A stretch of 64,000 bases of DNA from Mesorhizobium sp. B2-4-15 (GCF_006658505.1 NZ_VFUZ01000008.1:1-64000); one strand, 5' to 3'. Positions 9,446 to 18,381 are shown, counted from the stretch's first letter. Notes: a model not told the origin generated them from the letters alone. Program-made: numbers and translations.

Positions 9446-9721
9446 TTGCGCATCGACCCTGACATGGCTGTTGACGAGATGATGCGGCGGTGGCCCGCCA
9501 GCATTTCAGTCATTCTTAAACACGGGATGCTTTGCACGGGCTGCCCGATCGCCCCCTTCCATTCGATTGCCGAGGCATGTCGAGATCATCGAGTTATGGA
9601 GCAGGATTTTCTGGCGGATCTTCACGCGTATCTTGCCATGATGGCTATCGATCACCCCGGTGCTCGGCCAGCAGGACAAGTCGATGAGGATCGGCAACGG
9701 TCACGCGCTGTCGACCGCTAA
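9446..9721 (+). CDS. DUF1858 domain protein
   Basis: A 91-residue protein whose first 65 residues match DUF1858: MRIDPDMAVDEMMRRWP, then GMLCTGCPIAPFHS with a CxxC pair. Domains of this type are found alone or at the N-terminus of iron-sulfur repair and hybrid-cluster-associated proteins, and occur beside nitrogen-oxide metabolism genes. A TTG start at 9446 is chosen because the family normally begins a few residues before the PD motif; ATG 9464 is the alternative. An NnrR-type box lies upstream, tying it to nirK control. Its 3' end overlaps the convergent regulator gene by 77 bases. A role in handling nitrosative damage or Fe-S clusters is an inference. Confidence 0.75.
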   Translation: MRIDPDMAVDEMMRRWPASISVILKHGMLCTGCPIAPFHSIAEACRDHRVMEQDFLADLHAYLAMMAIDHPGARPAGQVDEDRQRSRAVDR

Positions 9722-10367
9722 CGATAATTCCTTTCTCTTCCCACGCGCTCAGCAGCCGACTGACGGTATGTAAGGTCGTTCCAGTCATCTCGGCGATATC
9801 CTGCCGTGATATGGGAAAATCGATCTCGATGCCGGCCTCGGTCTTTCGTCCGGTCTGGTTGATCAAACGAAGGATTGCGGACGCCACGCGCTGTTCGACT
9901 TGCTCGGTTGCCAATTCGAGCACGCGAGCTTGTGTCTCCTGCAGCCTGTTTCCAACGGTCTTGAACGTGCCTGCGCTCAATGCCGGGAAGCGTGACGAGA
10001 GATCGGGCCAAACGGAACTCGGCCAGACGAGAACCACGCAGTCCACTGCGGCAACTGCGGTGGCCGGATAGGTCAGTCTGCCGAGCGCAGCCGCGACACC
10101 GAATATCTCACCTTCGCTGATGTAACGGGCAATGATCTGGCGGCCATCCGGCGTTGTGCGCACCACGCGGATATGTCCGGAGAGCAGGACATAGAAAGAG
10201 CGGGCGTCGGCCTCCTGTTCGAAGACAATCGACTCTTTGGCAAACAGGACCGATCTGGCGTCCTTCAAAATGATGTCGAGCGCTTGGGGCTCCAAGCCGT
10301 GGAACAGCGCCAGATGCGCAATGATCGACCGGTCAAGCGGCAAGATTGGCTCCTCACTGGGCTGCAC
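9645..10367 (-). CDS. nnrR: Crp/Fnr family regulator, NnrR-like
   Basis: A 240-residue Crp/Fnr regulator starting with GTG. The N-terminal cyclic-nucleotide-like sensor domain (about 20-130) is followed by a long dimer helix and a winged helix-turn-helix (about 185-225). It lacks the cysteine cluster of Fnr. The recognition helix reads H200-T-V-S203-R204, where Fnr and FixK have E-T-V-S-R; this difference fits the TTGCG rather than TTGAT half-sites found at the neighbouring nirK and pseudoazurin promoters. NnrR proteins respond to nitric oxide and activate nir and nor genes. It is divergent from pseudoazurin, with one TTGCG box between them that could serve both. The assignment as NnrR rests on context and box type. 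Confidence 0.75.
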   Translation of the reverse strand: MQPSEEPILPLDRSIIAHLALFHGLEPQALDIILKDARSVLFAKESIVFEQEADARSFYVLLSGHIRVVRTTPDGRQIIARYISEGEIFGVAAALGRLTYPATAVAAVDCVVLVWPSSVWPDLSSRFPALSAGTFKTVGNRLQETQARVLELATEQVEQRVASAILRLINQTGRKTEAGIEIDFPISRQDIAEMTGTTLHTVSRLLSAWEEKGIIVSGRQRVTVADPHRLVLLAEHRGDR

Positions 10368-10410
10368 CTCCAGAACGGAGCGGCAGCAAGACTACATTTC
10401 ATCCCCTAAT

Positions 10411-10424
10411 TTGCGCCAGCGCAA
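10411..10424. promoter_or_regulatory. NnrR-type box between nnrR-like gene and pseudoazurin
   Basis: TTGCGCCAGCGCAA is a perfect palindrome, identical in all 14 bases to the box before nirK. It lies 73 bases before the pseudoazurin start and 43 bases before the regulator start, so it may control both. Confidence 0.8.
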
Positions 10425-10497
10425 ATCGCGATCGCAGGCCGTCGGGTACAAGCCGGCAACGGTCGAGGCCGTGAGAACCCTAGGAAAGGAACCTGAA

Positions 10498-10938
10498 ATG
10501 AAATTTCCCCTGATTGCCTCCGCGGCCGCCCTGCTCGCCCTGGCCGGTGCGGCGCATGCCGAGGAACACGTCGTCCAGCTTATGACCAAGGGGGACAAGG
10601 GCTCCATGGTCTTCCAGCCGAGTTTCATCAAGGCGGCTCCTGGCGACACCGTCAAGTTCGTGCCTGGCGACAAGACCCACGACGTCGAGACCATCAAGGG
10701 CATGCTTCCGGACGGTGCCCAGGAATTCAAAGGCAAAATGGGCGAGACGACGACTGTGACGCTTACGCAGGAAGGCGTCTACGGCGTGAAGTGCAGCCCG
10801 CATTACGGCATGGGTATGGTGGCGCTGATCGTCGTCGGCAAGCCCGTCAACCTTGAGGCCGCCGAAGCCGTCAAGCAGGTGGGCAAGGCCAAGACCGTCT
10901 TCACCGAACTGTTCAGCGAAGTCCCGAAGGCCAACTGA
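10498..10938 (+). CDS. paz: Pseudoazurin
   Basis: A 146-residue periplasmic blue copper protein that passes electrons to NirK. A Sec signal peptide ends at AHA-EE (residues 19-23). The type 1 copper ligands are all present: H61, C99, H102 and M107, each 21 residues later than in the mature Alcaligenes numbering, as expected with the signal peptide. The start ATG has AGGAAAGGA just upstream; the open frame runs further 5' but that part covers the regulatory region. It is separated from nirK by 116 bases containing a second identical NnrR-type box, so the two genes can be transcribed separately. A c-type cytochrome could substitute as NirK donor. Confidence 0.93.
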   Translation: MKFPLIASAAALLALAGAAHAEEHVVQLMTKGDKGSMVFQPSFIKAAPGDTVKFVPGDKTHDVETIKGMLPDGAQEFKGKMGETTTVTLTQEGVYGVKCSPHYGMGMVALIVVGKPVNLEAAEAVKQVGKAKTVFTELFSEVPKAN

Positions 10939-10976
10939 TCTCCGCTTCGACCGGACGGGCCGTTCGGTTCGGGAAG

Positions 10977-10990
10977 TTGCGCCAGCGCAA
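10977..10990. promoter_or_regulatory. NnrR-type box before nirK
   Basis: TTGCGCCAGCGCAA, a perfect TTGCG-N4-CGCAA palindrome 64 bases before the nirK start. It is identical to the box before pseudoazurin. Confidence 0.8.
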
Positions 10991-11054
10991 AGAAGTTCTC
11001 CACAGACGGCTTACTCTCCAGTCATTCGACTGATCCACACAAAAGGAGTGGGAA

Positions 11055-12158
11055 ATGCTTACGAGACGTGAAGCACTGATTGGGTCCGTTTTTGCCGCGG
11101 CGACGGTCGCTGCGGTAAGCGCACTGCCGGCAACGGCCAGTCCGAAGGAAGTCGCCGGATTGCCGCGCGAGAAAGTGAAGCCGGTGGCGCCGCCATTCGT
11201 CCACGCTCACGACCAGGTGGCCAGAGGCGGCCCAAAGGTGGTCGAATTCACGATGACCATCGAGGAGAAGCCGATCGTCATCGATGCCGACGGCACGCAG
11301 CTCAACGCGATGACCTACAATGGTTCGATCCCGGGCCCCCTGATGGTCGTCCACGAGGGTGACTATCTCGAACTCACCCTCATCAATCCCGATACCAACA
11401 CGCTCGCCCACAATATCGACTTCCACGCCGCGACCGGCGCCCTGGGCGGCGGTGCGCTGACCCTTATCAATCCGGGCGAGCAGACCACACTCCGCTTCAA
11501 GGCAACGCGGCCCGGCACGTTCGTCTATCACTGCGCCCCCGGCGGCCCCATGATCCCGTGGCATGTCGTGTCTGGCATGAGCGGCACTGTGATGGTGCTG
11601 CCCCGCGACGGCCTCAAGGACGACAAGGGCAAGCCGATCCATTACGACCGCATCTACTATATCGGCGAAAACGACTTCTACATTCCCCGCGACGAGAGCG
11701 GAAAATTCAAGAAGTACGAGTCCGCCGGCGACAATTACGACGACACCGTGAAGGTCATGCGTGGGTTGATCCCCACCCATGTCGTGTTCAACGGCAAGGC
11801 GGGATCGCTGACCGGCGAGAATGCCATGAAAGCCAAGGTTGGTGAAACGGTCCTGATCGTCCACTCCCAGGCCAACCGTGATACCCGCCCTCACCTCATC
11901 GGCGGCCATGGTGACTATGTCTGGGAACAGGGCAAGTTCGCCAATCCGCCGGCGAAGGATCTCGAAACCTGGTTCATCCGCGGTGGATCGGCCGGCTCTG
12001 CCCTCTACAGATTCCGGCAGCCGGGTGTCTACGCCTACGTAAACCACAATCTGATCGAGGCTGTGGAACTCGGCGCAACGGCGCATTTCACCGTCGATGG
12101 GACCTGGGACGACGATCTGATGACGCAGGTCGAGGCGGCTAAGCCTATTTCGTCGTAA
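11055..12158 (+). CDS. nirK: Copper-containing nitrite reductase
   Basis: A 367-residue periplasmic enzyme that reduces nitrite to nitric oxide. The N-terminus [10 protein letters not shown] followed by a hydrophobic stretch is a Tat-like signal. Two cupredoxin domains follow. Type 1 copper ligands H119, C160, H170 and M175 and type 2 ligands H124 and H159 are visible, with a later histidine in YAYVNHN supplying the third. The catalytic aspartate is D122 and the catalytic histidine lies in [17 protein letters not shown] precedes the start. It is followed at 78 bases by nirV. No nitric oxide reductase gene lies in the window, so the NO made must be handled by genes elsewhere or by the hemoglobin nearby. 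Confidence 0.96.
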   Translation: MLTRREALIGSVFAAATVAAVSALPATASPKEVAGLPREKVKPVAPPFVHAHDQVARGGPKVVEFTMTIEEKPIVIDADGTQLNAMTYNGSIPGPLMVVHEGDYLELTLINPDTNTLAHNIDFHAATGALGGGALTLINPGEQTTLRFKATRPGTFVYHCAPGGPMIPWHVVSGMSGTVMVLPRDGLKDDKGKPIHYDRIYYIGENDFYIPRDESGKFKKYESAGDNYDDTVKVMRGLIPTHVVFNGKAGSLTGENAMKAKVGETVLIVHSQANRDTRPHLIGGHGDYVWEQGKFANPPAKDLETWFIRGGSAGSALYRFRQPGVYAYVNHNLIEAVELGATAHFTVDGTWDDDLMTQVEAAKPISS

Positions 12159-12236
12159 TCGGGCCGTTCATTCTGAGGGTCGACGTGACCTTGCGCCCAT
12201 CCTGCAAGGTCATGTCCGCAGCCGGGCGAAAAAACC

Positions 12237-13091
12237 ATGCAACATAAGCCAATTGTGGCGTGTGGGGTCTTAGCCACGGCAGTGATGGCGATTGGCCTTG
12301 CCAGCTGGTTTCCAGTGGAGCGCCCAAACGATGATGCCGAGCTTGTGACCGTACCGCCGGGCTCCTTCGAGCATCCGCGGCCAGGAGAGTTCCTGAAGGA
12401 CAACCGTCCGGTGATGGCACCCAGGATTGTGGTGAAGCTCGGCGCTCCCCTTGAAATCATGAAGTATCAGGTAAGCGCGCTTGAATATGGGCGTTGCGTG
12501 GCGGCTGGCGCATGCAAACCGGCCGATAAGAGCGGCAGTGGCAATGTCCCGGTTACCGGTGTCAGTCACATCGACGCCGAGGCGTACGCGAACTGGCTTT
12601 CAAGGCAGACAGGCGCTTCATGGCGACTGCCAACGGATCAGGAGTGGGCTCATGCGGCCGGCGAGCGTTTCCGCGGCGACATCGAAGGTGGCGACAGCGA
12701 CCCCAACAATCCCGCCCAACGCTGGCTGGTTCAATATCGAACCGAGGCCTCGCTCGGTCGAAAATCCGATCCGGATCCCAGAACTCGAGGAGCCTTTGGC
12801 ACAAATTCAAAAGGCGTGGCCGATATCGCCGGGAATGTCTGGGAGTGGACATCGACATGCTACGTTCATGCAACGATGAGCACCGACGGCAGGGAGATTT
12901 CAACTTCGATCGACAATTGCGGCGTTCATGTCGTGGAAGGGTTCCACCGCACCTACATGTCGAACTTCATCCGCGACGGCAAGAGCGGCGGCTGCGCGGT
13001 CGGCACGCCACCCGACAATCTGGGGTTCCGTCTCGTCCGCGAGCGCCTCAACTTCGTCCAGGCGACCCTTCGGCGATTTGGAATTTCCTGA
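12237..13091 (+). CDS. nirV: NirV, formylglycine-generating-enzyme-like protein
   Basis: A 284-residue protein with an N-terminal hydrophobic segment (about 8-25) that is a signal peptide or anchor, then an FGE-sulfatase (SUMF1-like) domain. Typical motifs are present: LVTVPPGSF near the start, PVTGVSHIDAEAYANWLS, WRLPTDQEWAHAA, GNVWEWT and a C-terminal LGFRLVRE. Such proteins commonly follow nirK and are called NirV; their exact function is not settled, and nitrite reductase can work without them in some species. The spacing of 78 bases suggests one transcript with nirK. Whether the formylglycine-forming cysteine pair of true FGE is retained is doubtful: cysteines occur here at STCY, DNCG and GGCA. 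Confidence 0.85.
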   Translation: MQHKPIVACGVLATAVMAIGLASWFPVERPNDDAELVTVPPGSFEHPRPGEFLKDNRPVMAPRIVVKLGAPLEIMKYQVSALEYGRCVAAGACKPADKSGSGNVPVTGVSHIDAEAYANWLSRQTGASWRLPTDQEWAHAAGERFRGDIEGGDSDPNNPAQRWLVQYRTEASLGRKSDPDPRTRGAFGTNSKGVADIAGNVWEWTSTCYVHATMSTDGREISTSIDNCGVHVVEGFHRTYMSNFIRDGKSGGCAVGTPPDNLGFRLVRERLNFVQATLRRFGIS

Positions 13092-13105
13092 GCGAGAACT
13101 CAAGC

Positions 13106-13591
13106 ATGACAGTGAAAACATCCTTGGCCGCACAAGCCTGGCCAAAAGTAGAACGAGGCCTGGACAACCCAGTGATCGATCGAGCCTCGATCGGGCATCT
13201 CGTGCGCGAATTTTATGCCGCGATCCGACAGAACGATCGCCTTGGGCCAATCTTTGCGCGTGAGATCCCTGGCGATTGGGAACCGCATCTTGAGAAAATG
13301 ACCGACTTCTGGTGCTCCATCATCCTGCGCACTGGCGATTATCACGGGCGGCCAGTGCCCACTCACCTGAAACTAACAGACGTTACTGAAGCGGACTTCG
13401 ACATCTGGATGGACGTCTTCCGCAAGACCGTCGCCGGCCTTTTTTCACCCGACACCGCCATGGTGTTTGTCGACCGGGCCGAACGGATAGCGACAAGCCT
13501 GAAACTGTCGATGTTTTTTCGCCTCGATCGGGCGCAAACTCCTGCTGGCGCCGTACCTGATCCGGCAGTGCCGCCCCAGGTGCGGCGATGA
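13106..13591 (+). CDS. Group III truncated hemoglobin
   Basis: A 161-residue globin of the truncated group III type, with a proline- and alanine-rich tail after about residue 145. The distinctive group III features are visible: IGHLVREFYAAIRQNDRLGPIF in the B-E helices (split here by position), the FW pair in EKMTDFWCSI, and PVPTHLKL, which carries the proximal histidine. ATG 13106 lies 14 bases after nirV and is preferred over a long upstream extension that only reads through nirV in another frame. Group III globins bind oxygen, NO or peroxide. Here, last in the nirK-nirV transcript, NO scavenging or peroxynitrite chemistry is the natural inference. Confidence 0.88.
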   Translation: MTVKTSLAAQAWPKVERGLDNPVIDRASIGHLVREFYAAIRQNDRLGPIFAREIPGDWEPHLEKMTDFWCSIILRTGDYHGRPVPTHLKLTDVTEADFDIWMDVFRKTVAGLFSPDTAMVFVDRAERIATSLKLSMFFRLDRAQTPAGAVPDPAVPPQVRR

Positions 13592-13775
13592 CAATCTTCT
13601 GCCGTTCGCTGCCTTGATTTGCGGTTATCTTGGCACCTGCCGCCGCGATGATTGCTATCCTTGGCATGCTTGCCAGGCTTGCCAGGCATCACATCGGCTA
13701 GGCGCGCCGGCACCCAAATCCGCCCTTCCCACGGCTCCATTGGCAACCTCGCCGGCGAGCCTTCAAAGTCCGAGC

Positions 13776-15149
13776 TCAAACGGCCAGCGAATGCCGCGCT
13801 GTTCCGGTCTGCAAATACTTGTCGAATTTGGCCGCAACCGTTCTTACCAGCGCGCGGCTTTCAGCTGGCACCACGAAATGGTCATTCCGCAGTTCAATCA
13901 GTCGTCCGGAGCCGTTCGTGGCGAGACGGCTGGCCTGAAGAAGTAGTTTCTGCCCTCTCTCGCCGAAGAGCTCCACGAGTTCGATTGCCGAGAACGAGAA
14001 GTCGCACATCAGACGCTCGATGACCCATCCCCTCGCCCGGTCGTCGGGGCTGAGCTCAATTCCTCGGGCCGTGGCCAATCGTCCTGCAGCCACCGCCTTC
14101 TCATATTCGCCGGTGGCAACGATGTTTTGCGCGTAACCTTGCCTGTATCGGCTGATCGAGGAAGGCCCGAACCCGATGAGGGTGTCACATTGATCCTCGG
14201 TATAGCCCTGGAAATTGCGACGCAGTCTGCCCGCCATGGCGGCGACCGCCAGCGAATCGTCAGGCTTGGCGAAATGATCCAGCCCAATCGGCTCATAGCC
14301 GGCCGCTTCGATCATCTGTGCCGCCAGACGCGATTGCGCGAGGCGTTGCATCGAATCCGGCAACCAGGCCTCGTCGATCATGGTCTGGTGTTTCTTGAAC
14401 CAGGGCACATGAGCGTAGCCGAAGAGCGCCATCCTGTCCGGCGCCAGCGTCAGCACCTGCTCGACCGTCATGGCGATGCTTTCGAGCGTCTGATGTGGCA
14501 GGCCGTAGAGCAGATCGAGATTGACGGATTTCACGCCACGTGCGCGAACACCATCCACGACCTCTCTTGTCAGCTCGAAACTCTGCTCGCGATTGATCGC
14601 CTTCTGAACTTTGAGATCGAAGTCCTGAACGCCGAGGCTCGCCCTCGTCATGCCGATTGCCGCAAGGGCTTCCAGGCGCGCCTCATCCATGTCGTTGGGC
14701 TCGATCTCGACACTCACGCTGGCATCATCAAGCAGATCGAACTCGGCGCGCAGACGCCTCCCGAGTGCCACGATGTCACTGGGTGTCAGCATCGTCGGTG
14801 AGCCGCCCCCGAAATGGACGGCGCGAATGCGCCCTTTGCCACGCACAATGCCTGCCACTGTCTCGATTTCGGCATGAAGAGAGCGCAAGAAAGACGTCAC
14901 GGGTGCATAGTGACGGGTCTGCTTGGTGTGACAGGCACAGAACCAGCATAGCTTGTCGCAGTAAGGTACGTGCAGATAGAGCGAAATCTCGCTGCTCGGC
15001 TCAATCGCTTCCAGCCAGCCGCGAACGGTTTGCGCGTCAATGCCCGAATGGAAATGCGGGGCCGTCGGATAGCTCGTGTAGCGGGGGACGCTCTCGCCCA
15101 ATTTGGCGGACAAATCCGGTCGAATGTCGCTGTTGGATGGCCTTTGCAT
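13776..15149 (-). CDS. hemN: Oxygen-independent coproporphyrinogen III dehydrogenase
   Basis: A 457-residue radical SAM enzyme that decarboxylates coproporphyrinogen III to protoporphyrinogen IX without oxygen, needed for heme under microoxic growth. The cluster cysteines are C64, C68 and C71 with the extra C73, all as in E. coli HemN. VHFGGGSPT (SAM-binding GGTP-type motif) and the N-terminal RYTSYPTAPHF are clear, and the length matches the true HemN rather than the shorter HemW group. It is divergent from fnrN with a perfect Fnr/FixK box 35 bases before its start. Heme made here would serve FixNOP cytochromes, FixL and the hemoglobin. Confidence 0.96.
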   Translation of the reverse strand: MQRPSNSDIRPDLSAKLGESVPRYTSYPTAPHFHSGIDAQTVRGWLEAIEPSSEISLYLHVPYCDKLCWFCACHTKQTRHYAPVTSFLRSLHAEIETVAGIVRGKGRIRAVHFGGGSPTMLTPSDIVALGRRLRAEFDLLDDASVSVEIEPNDMDEARLEALAAIGMTRASLGVQDFDLKVQKAINREQSFELTREVVDGVRARGVKSVNLDLLYGLPHQTLESIAMTVEQVLTLAPDRMALFGYAHVPWFKKHQTMIDEAWLPDSMQRLAQSRLAAQMIEAAGYEPIGLDHFAKPDDSLAVAAMAGRLRRNFQGYTEDQCDTLIGFGPSSISRYRQGYAQNIVATGEYEKAVAAGRLATARGIELSPDDRARGWVIERLMCDFSFSAIELVELFGERGQKLLLQASRLATNGSGRLIELRNDHFVVPAESRALVRTVAAKFDKYLQTGTARHSLAV

Positions 15150-15183
15150 CCCTGCGAGTTAGGCTGATGCAGACCACGATTCC

Positions 15184-15197
15184 TTGATTTCAATCAA
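15184..15197. promoter_or_regulatory. FixK/FnrN box shared by hemN and fnrN
   Basis: TTGATTTCAATCAA is a perfect TTGAT-N4-ATCAA palindrome. It is 35 bases before hemN and 67 bases before fnrN on opposite strands, so it may activate hemN while letting FnrN regulate its own gene. Confidence 0.85.
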
Positions 15198-15263
15198 TGT
15201 GCAGGCGCTGCGGAGACGGCAACCATGACCCCGAAGTGATGCTGTCCGCCGGCATCCGGATTC

Positions 15264-16004
15264 ATGGGTGATGCAATGGCCGAGCGACTGGACATCCACA
15301 ATTCCGACATTCCGGTCTTGTGCCAATCCTGCGAGGCGCGACATTACGGCGTCTGCGGGGCACTGGACGCCGATCAACTGGTGGGACTGGCCAAAACCTC
15401 CGTCAAGCACAGTGTCGAGGCGGGTGAAGAACTGATCGGGGACGCCGAAACGGTTGAAAGCTATTCGAACGTTCTCGCGGGCGTGGTCAAACTCACCAAG
15501 AGCCTCTCCGACGGTCGCCAACAGATCGTCGGCCTTCAGTTCGCGCCCGACTTTCTGGGGCGGCCGTTCAAGCATGAAAGTGCGATCAACGCCGAGGCGG
15601 CGACCAGCGTTTCGCTTTGCTCATTCCCAAAGGCTGCCATCGATCGAATGATAAAGGCGTCGCCCGAGCTTGAGCATCGCCTGCTCCAGCAAGCCTTGAA
15701 GGAACTTGACCAGGCTCGTGACTGGATGGTGACACTCGGACGTAAAACCGCCTCCGAAAAAGTCGCCAGTTTTCTTCTGATGATCGCAGCGAACATCGAT
15801 CCGGCAAACGGCCAGGACTCTGTATCGACAGTCTTCGATCTCCCGCTGACGCGAACCGATATCGCCGACTTTCTTGGCCTGACGATCGAGACGGTCAGCC
15901 GCCAGCTGACCAGATTGCGGGCGGACGGGGTGATCAGAATTGAAAACAATAGACGTGTCGTCGTTGACAATATGAGCCGGCTGGAGCGGCGCTCAGGCGC
16001 CTAG
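15264..16004 (+). CDS. fnrN: Oxygen-sensing Crp/Fnr regulator FnrN
   Basis: A 246-residue Crp/Fnr regulator with an iron-sulfur sensor. The N-terminal cysteines C20, C23 and C31 and the internal C119 match the four ligands of Fnr/FnrN. The C-terminal helix-turn-helix DIADFLGLTIETVSRQL has the E-x-x-S-R recognition motif that reads TTGAT half-sites. When oxygen is low the [4Fe-4S] form should dimerise and activate genes with FixK/FnrN boxes. ATG 15264 is used; an ATG four codons later is also possible. The gene stands alone, divergent from hemN. FnrN and FixK both occur here, giving two activators for the same type of box, one sensing oxygen directly and one through FixL-FixJ. Confidence 0.92.
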   Translation: MGDAMAERLDIHNSDIPVLCQSCEARHYGVCGALDADQLVGLAKTSVKHSVEAGEELIGDAETVESYSNVLAGVVKLTKSLSDGRQQIVGLQFAPDFLGRPFKHESAINAEAATSVSLCSFPKAAIDRMIKASPELEHRLLQQALKELDQARDWMVTLGRKTASEKVASFLLMIAANIDPANGQDSVSTVFDLPLTRTDIADFLGLTIETVSRQLTRLRADGVIRIENNRRVVVDNMSRLERRSGA

Positions 16005-16083
16005 GCAATTCCAGGAACGTGCGCAGCGGCTTTCCGTCCGGAATTGCGTGGAAACAAAGAGTTGGAGCGTTCCGTGAAACGTC

Positions 16084-16605
16084 CTAGTCAAGTTCCCTCG
16101 CCGGGATCATGGGCAGCACGTGCTCTCTTTCGAAAGCCACGTGCCGGCGCATGTTGTCGAAGAATCCACGCAGCATGAACCCCAAAGCCTCGGGGTTGGC
16201 GATAGCGCTGCCGTGCCCGATGGCAAGCAGGGTATCGGTCAAGTCCTGGGCCGAGCATTCGTCCTCGACGTGCTCTGCCTTGAGCCGACGGACGGAGGCG
16301 GCACGAGATGCGCCTTGACCGCTGTCGCGCGCGAACGCGGGAAAGATATATTCCTCTTCGTAGGCGTGGCTTGTGCGCAACAACGGCACGAGTTCGTTCG
16401 CGACCAGGAGGCATTTCAAACGGTCCACCTTCGCCGGCAATCCGTCGGCGATAGCTTCCAGCTCGTCACATAGCCGCAGCTTTTGATCATGCCAGCGACA
16501 GACGTCCAGGCACGGCACCCGACCTCCCTGCAGACAGGCCGTGACCACCGGACAGGCTTCCGGCGTATCGCATCTTACGACGACTGAGGACTTGCCGCTG
16601 GCCAT
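16084..16605 (-). CDS. Hemerythrin-like HHE domain protein
   Basis: A 173-residue cytoplasmic protein with a hemerythrin-like four-helix fold. Candidate di-iron ligands are the histidines and glutamates in CRWHDQK, TSHAYEEEYIFPAF, KAEHVEDE and RRHVAFEREHVLPM. It also has an unusual cysteine-rich N-terminus (residues 12-43 with C at DTPEACP, TACLQG, VPCLDVC), which could bind a metal or form disulfides. It is divergent from fixN, and the FixK box between them lies 60 bases before its start, so it is probably induced with the high-affinity oxidase. Oxygen sensing, oxygen storage or iron-sulfur or NO damage repair are possible roles; none is proven by sequence. Confidence 0.85.
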   Translation of the reverse strand: MASGKSSVVVRCDTPEACPVVTACLQGGRVPCLDVCRWHDQKLRLCDELEAIADGLPAKVDRLKCLLVANELVPLLRTSHAYEEEYIFPAFARDSGQGASRAASVRRLKAEHVEDECSAQDLTDTLLAIGHGSAIANPEALGFMLRGFFDNMRRHVAFEREHVLPMIPARELD

Positions 16606-16664
16606 CAGGGACCTCCACGCGTGAAATCAATGCGCAAGATTGTCGAAGTGGCGAAGCGCGGACT

Positions 16665-16678
16665 TTGACATGGATCAA
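16665..16678. promoter_or_regulatory. FixK box between hemerythrin gene and fixN
   Basis: TTGACATGGATCAA matches TTGAY-N4-ATCAA. It is centred about 87 bases before the fixN start and about 66 bases before the hemerythrin gene start on the other strand, so both can be activated. Confidence 0.85.
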
Positions 16679-16758
16679 GGCGCCAGCCGGCCGCTCGCGG
16701 AATTGATGCGGCATCGGATTCACAGCCGCGCATCCAACGTCGCGCTCGGGGACATGTC

Positions 16759-18369
16759 ATGAGATTTGGGACAGAAATCTTTGCTTTGGGCCTATTCGCT
16801 TTTGCCGCGCTTGTGGCCGCGGGCTTCGGCGTGGACGAGCCCTTCCGGCAACACATGTGGATCCTGTTCGTCGTGCTGCTTGGTTTTACCGCCCTCCTTC
16901 TCCGCAACACGAGTTTCGCGCCGGCTGCCCCTATCGATCCCGCGGCCTACATGGATGGCCCCATCCGCTACGGTGCCATAGCGACCATGTTCTGGGGCGT
17001 CGTCGGCATGCTGGTCGGCGTCGTCATCGCGCTGGAGCTGGCTTATCCGCAGCTCAACATCCAGCCATGGTTCAATTTCGGTCGGCTAAGGCCGGTGCAC
17101 ACGTCGGGCGTTGTCTTTGCATTCGCCGGCAATGCGCTGCTGTGTACATCATTTTATGTTGTTCAGCGGACCTGCCGCGCACGCCTGTTCGGCGGCAATC
17201 TCGCCTGGTTCGTGTTCTGGGGTTACCAGCTCTTCATCGTGATGGCGGCGACGGGCTACCTGATCGGCATTACCGAAGCTCGCGAATACGCCGAACCCGA
17301 ATGGTATGTCGACATCTGGCTGACCATCGTCTGGGTCGCCTATCTCATCCTCTTCCTCGGCACGATCCTGAAGCGCAAGGAGCCGCATATCTACGTCGCC
17401 AACTGGTTCTACCTGTCCTTCATCGTGACGATCGCGATGTTGCATGTGGTCAACAACCTGTCGATGCCGGCTTCCTTCCTGGGTTCCAAGAGCTACTCGG
17501 CATTCTCCGGGGTGCAGGATGCCCTGACCCAATGGTGGTACGGCCACAACGCGGTCGGGTTCTTCCTCACCGCGGGTTTCCTTGGCATGATGTATTACTT
17601 CGTGCCGAAGCAGGCCAACAGGCCGGTCTATTCCTACCGCCTGTCGATCATCCACTTCTGGGCGCTGATCTTCCTCTATATCTGGGCGGGTCCGCATCAC
17701 CTGCATTACACCGCCCTGCCCGACTGGGCGCAGACGCTCGGCATGGTGTTCTCGATCATGCTTTGGATGCCGTCCTGGGGCGGCATGATCAACGGCCTGA
17801 TGACGCTGTCGGGCGCTTGGGACAAGATCCGCACGGATCCGATCATCCGCATGATGGTCGCTGCCATCGCTTTCTACGGCATGTCGACCTTCGAAGGTCC
17901 GATGATGTCCATCAAGACGGTGAATTCACTGTCGCACTATACCGACTGGACGATCGGCCACGTTCACTCGGGTGCGCTCGGTTGGGTCGGCCTGATCTCG
18001 TTCGGCGCGCTCTACTACATGGTTCCGAAGCTTTGGAACCGCGAACGTCTCTATTCGCTCCGCCTGGTGACGTGGCACTTCTGGCTCGCGACGCTTGGCA
18101 TCGTGGTCTACGCGGCGGTGATGTGGGTCTCCGGCATCATGCAGGGCCTGATGTGGCGCGAATACGACGAACAGGGCTTCCTGGTCTATTCCTTCGCCGA
18201 GTCCGTGGCCGCCATGCACCCCTACTACGTGATGCGTGCCATCGGCGGGGCGATGTATCTCTCTGGCGCCCTCATCATGGCCTGGAACATCGCCATGACG
18301 ATCCTCGGTCGCCAGCGCGAAGAGGCACCCATGCCGGGCTCGGTCCCCGCCCTTCAGCCTGCGCAGTAA
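16759..18369 (+). CDS. fixN: cbb3-type cytochrome c oxidase subunit I
   Basis: The 536-residue catalytic subunit of the high-affinity cbb3 oxidase in the inner membrane, which reduces oxygen at very low concentration. It has about 12 or more membrane spans. Histidines for the hemes and CuB occur in [40 protein letters not shown] and [16 protein letters not shown], the standard places in the family. It opens the fixNOQP operon, with fixO 12 bases after its stop, and a FixK box lies upstream. Length and sequence are typical of rhizobial FixN. A long open frame in +3 relative to it is only a consequence of high GC content. Confidence 0.98.
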   Translation: MRFGTEIFALGLFAFAALVAAGFGVDEPFRQHMWILFVVLLGFTALLLRNTSFAPAAPIDPAAYMDGPIRYGAIATMFWGVVGMLVGVVIALELAYPQLNIQPWFNFGRLRPVHTSGVVFAFAGNALLCTSFYVVQRTCRARLFGGNLAWFVFWGYQLFIVMAATGYLIGITEAREYAEPEWYVDIWLTIVWVAYLILFLGTILKRKEPHIYVANWFYLSFIVTIAMLHVVNNLSMPASFLGSKSYSAFSGVQDALTQWWYGHNAVGFFLTAGFLGMMYYFVPKQANRPVYSYRLSIIHFWALIFLYIWAGPHHLHYTALPDWAQTLGMVFSIMLWMPSWGGMINGLMTLSGAWDKIRTDPIIRMMVAAIAFYGMSTFEGPMMSIKTVNSLSHYTDWTIGHVHSGALGWVGLISFGALYYMVPKLWNRERLYSLRLVTWHFWLATLGIVVYAAVMWVSGIMQGLMWREYDEQGFLVYSFAESVAAMHPYYVMRAIGGAMYLSGALIMAWNIAMTILGRQREEAPMPGSVPALQPAQ

Positions 18370-18381
18370 GGAGCCATTCCA

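Noticed and set aside
13592..13775. Possible repeat array GCTTGCCAG between the globin gene and hemN
   Set aside because: Only two imperfect adjacent copies; not a CRISPR array or a clear terminator.
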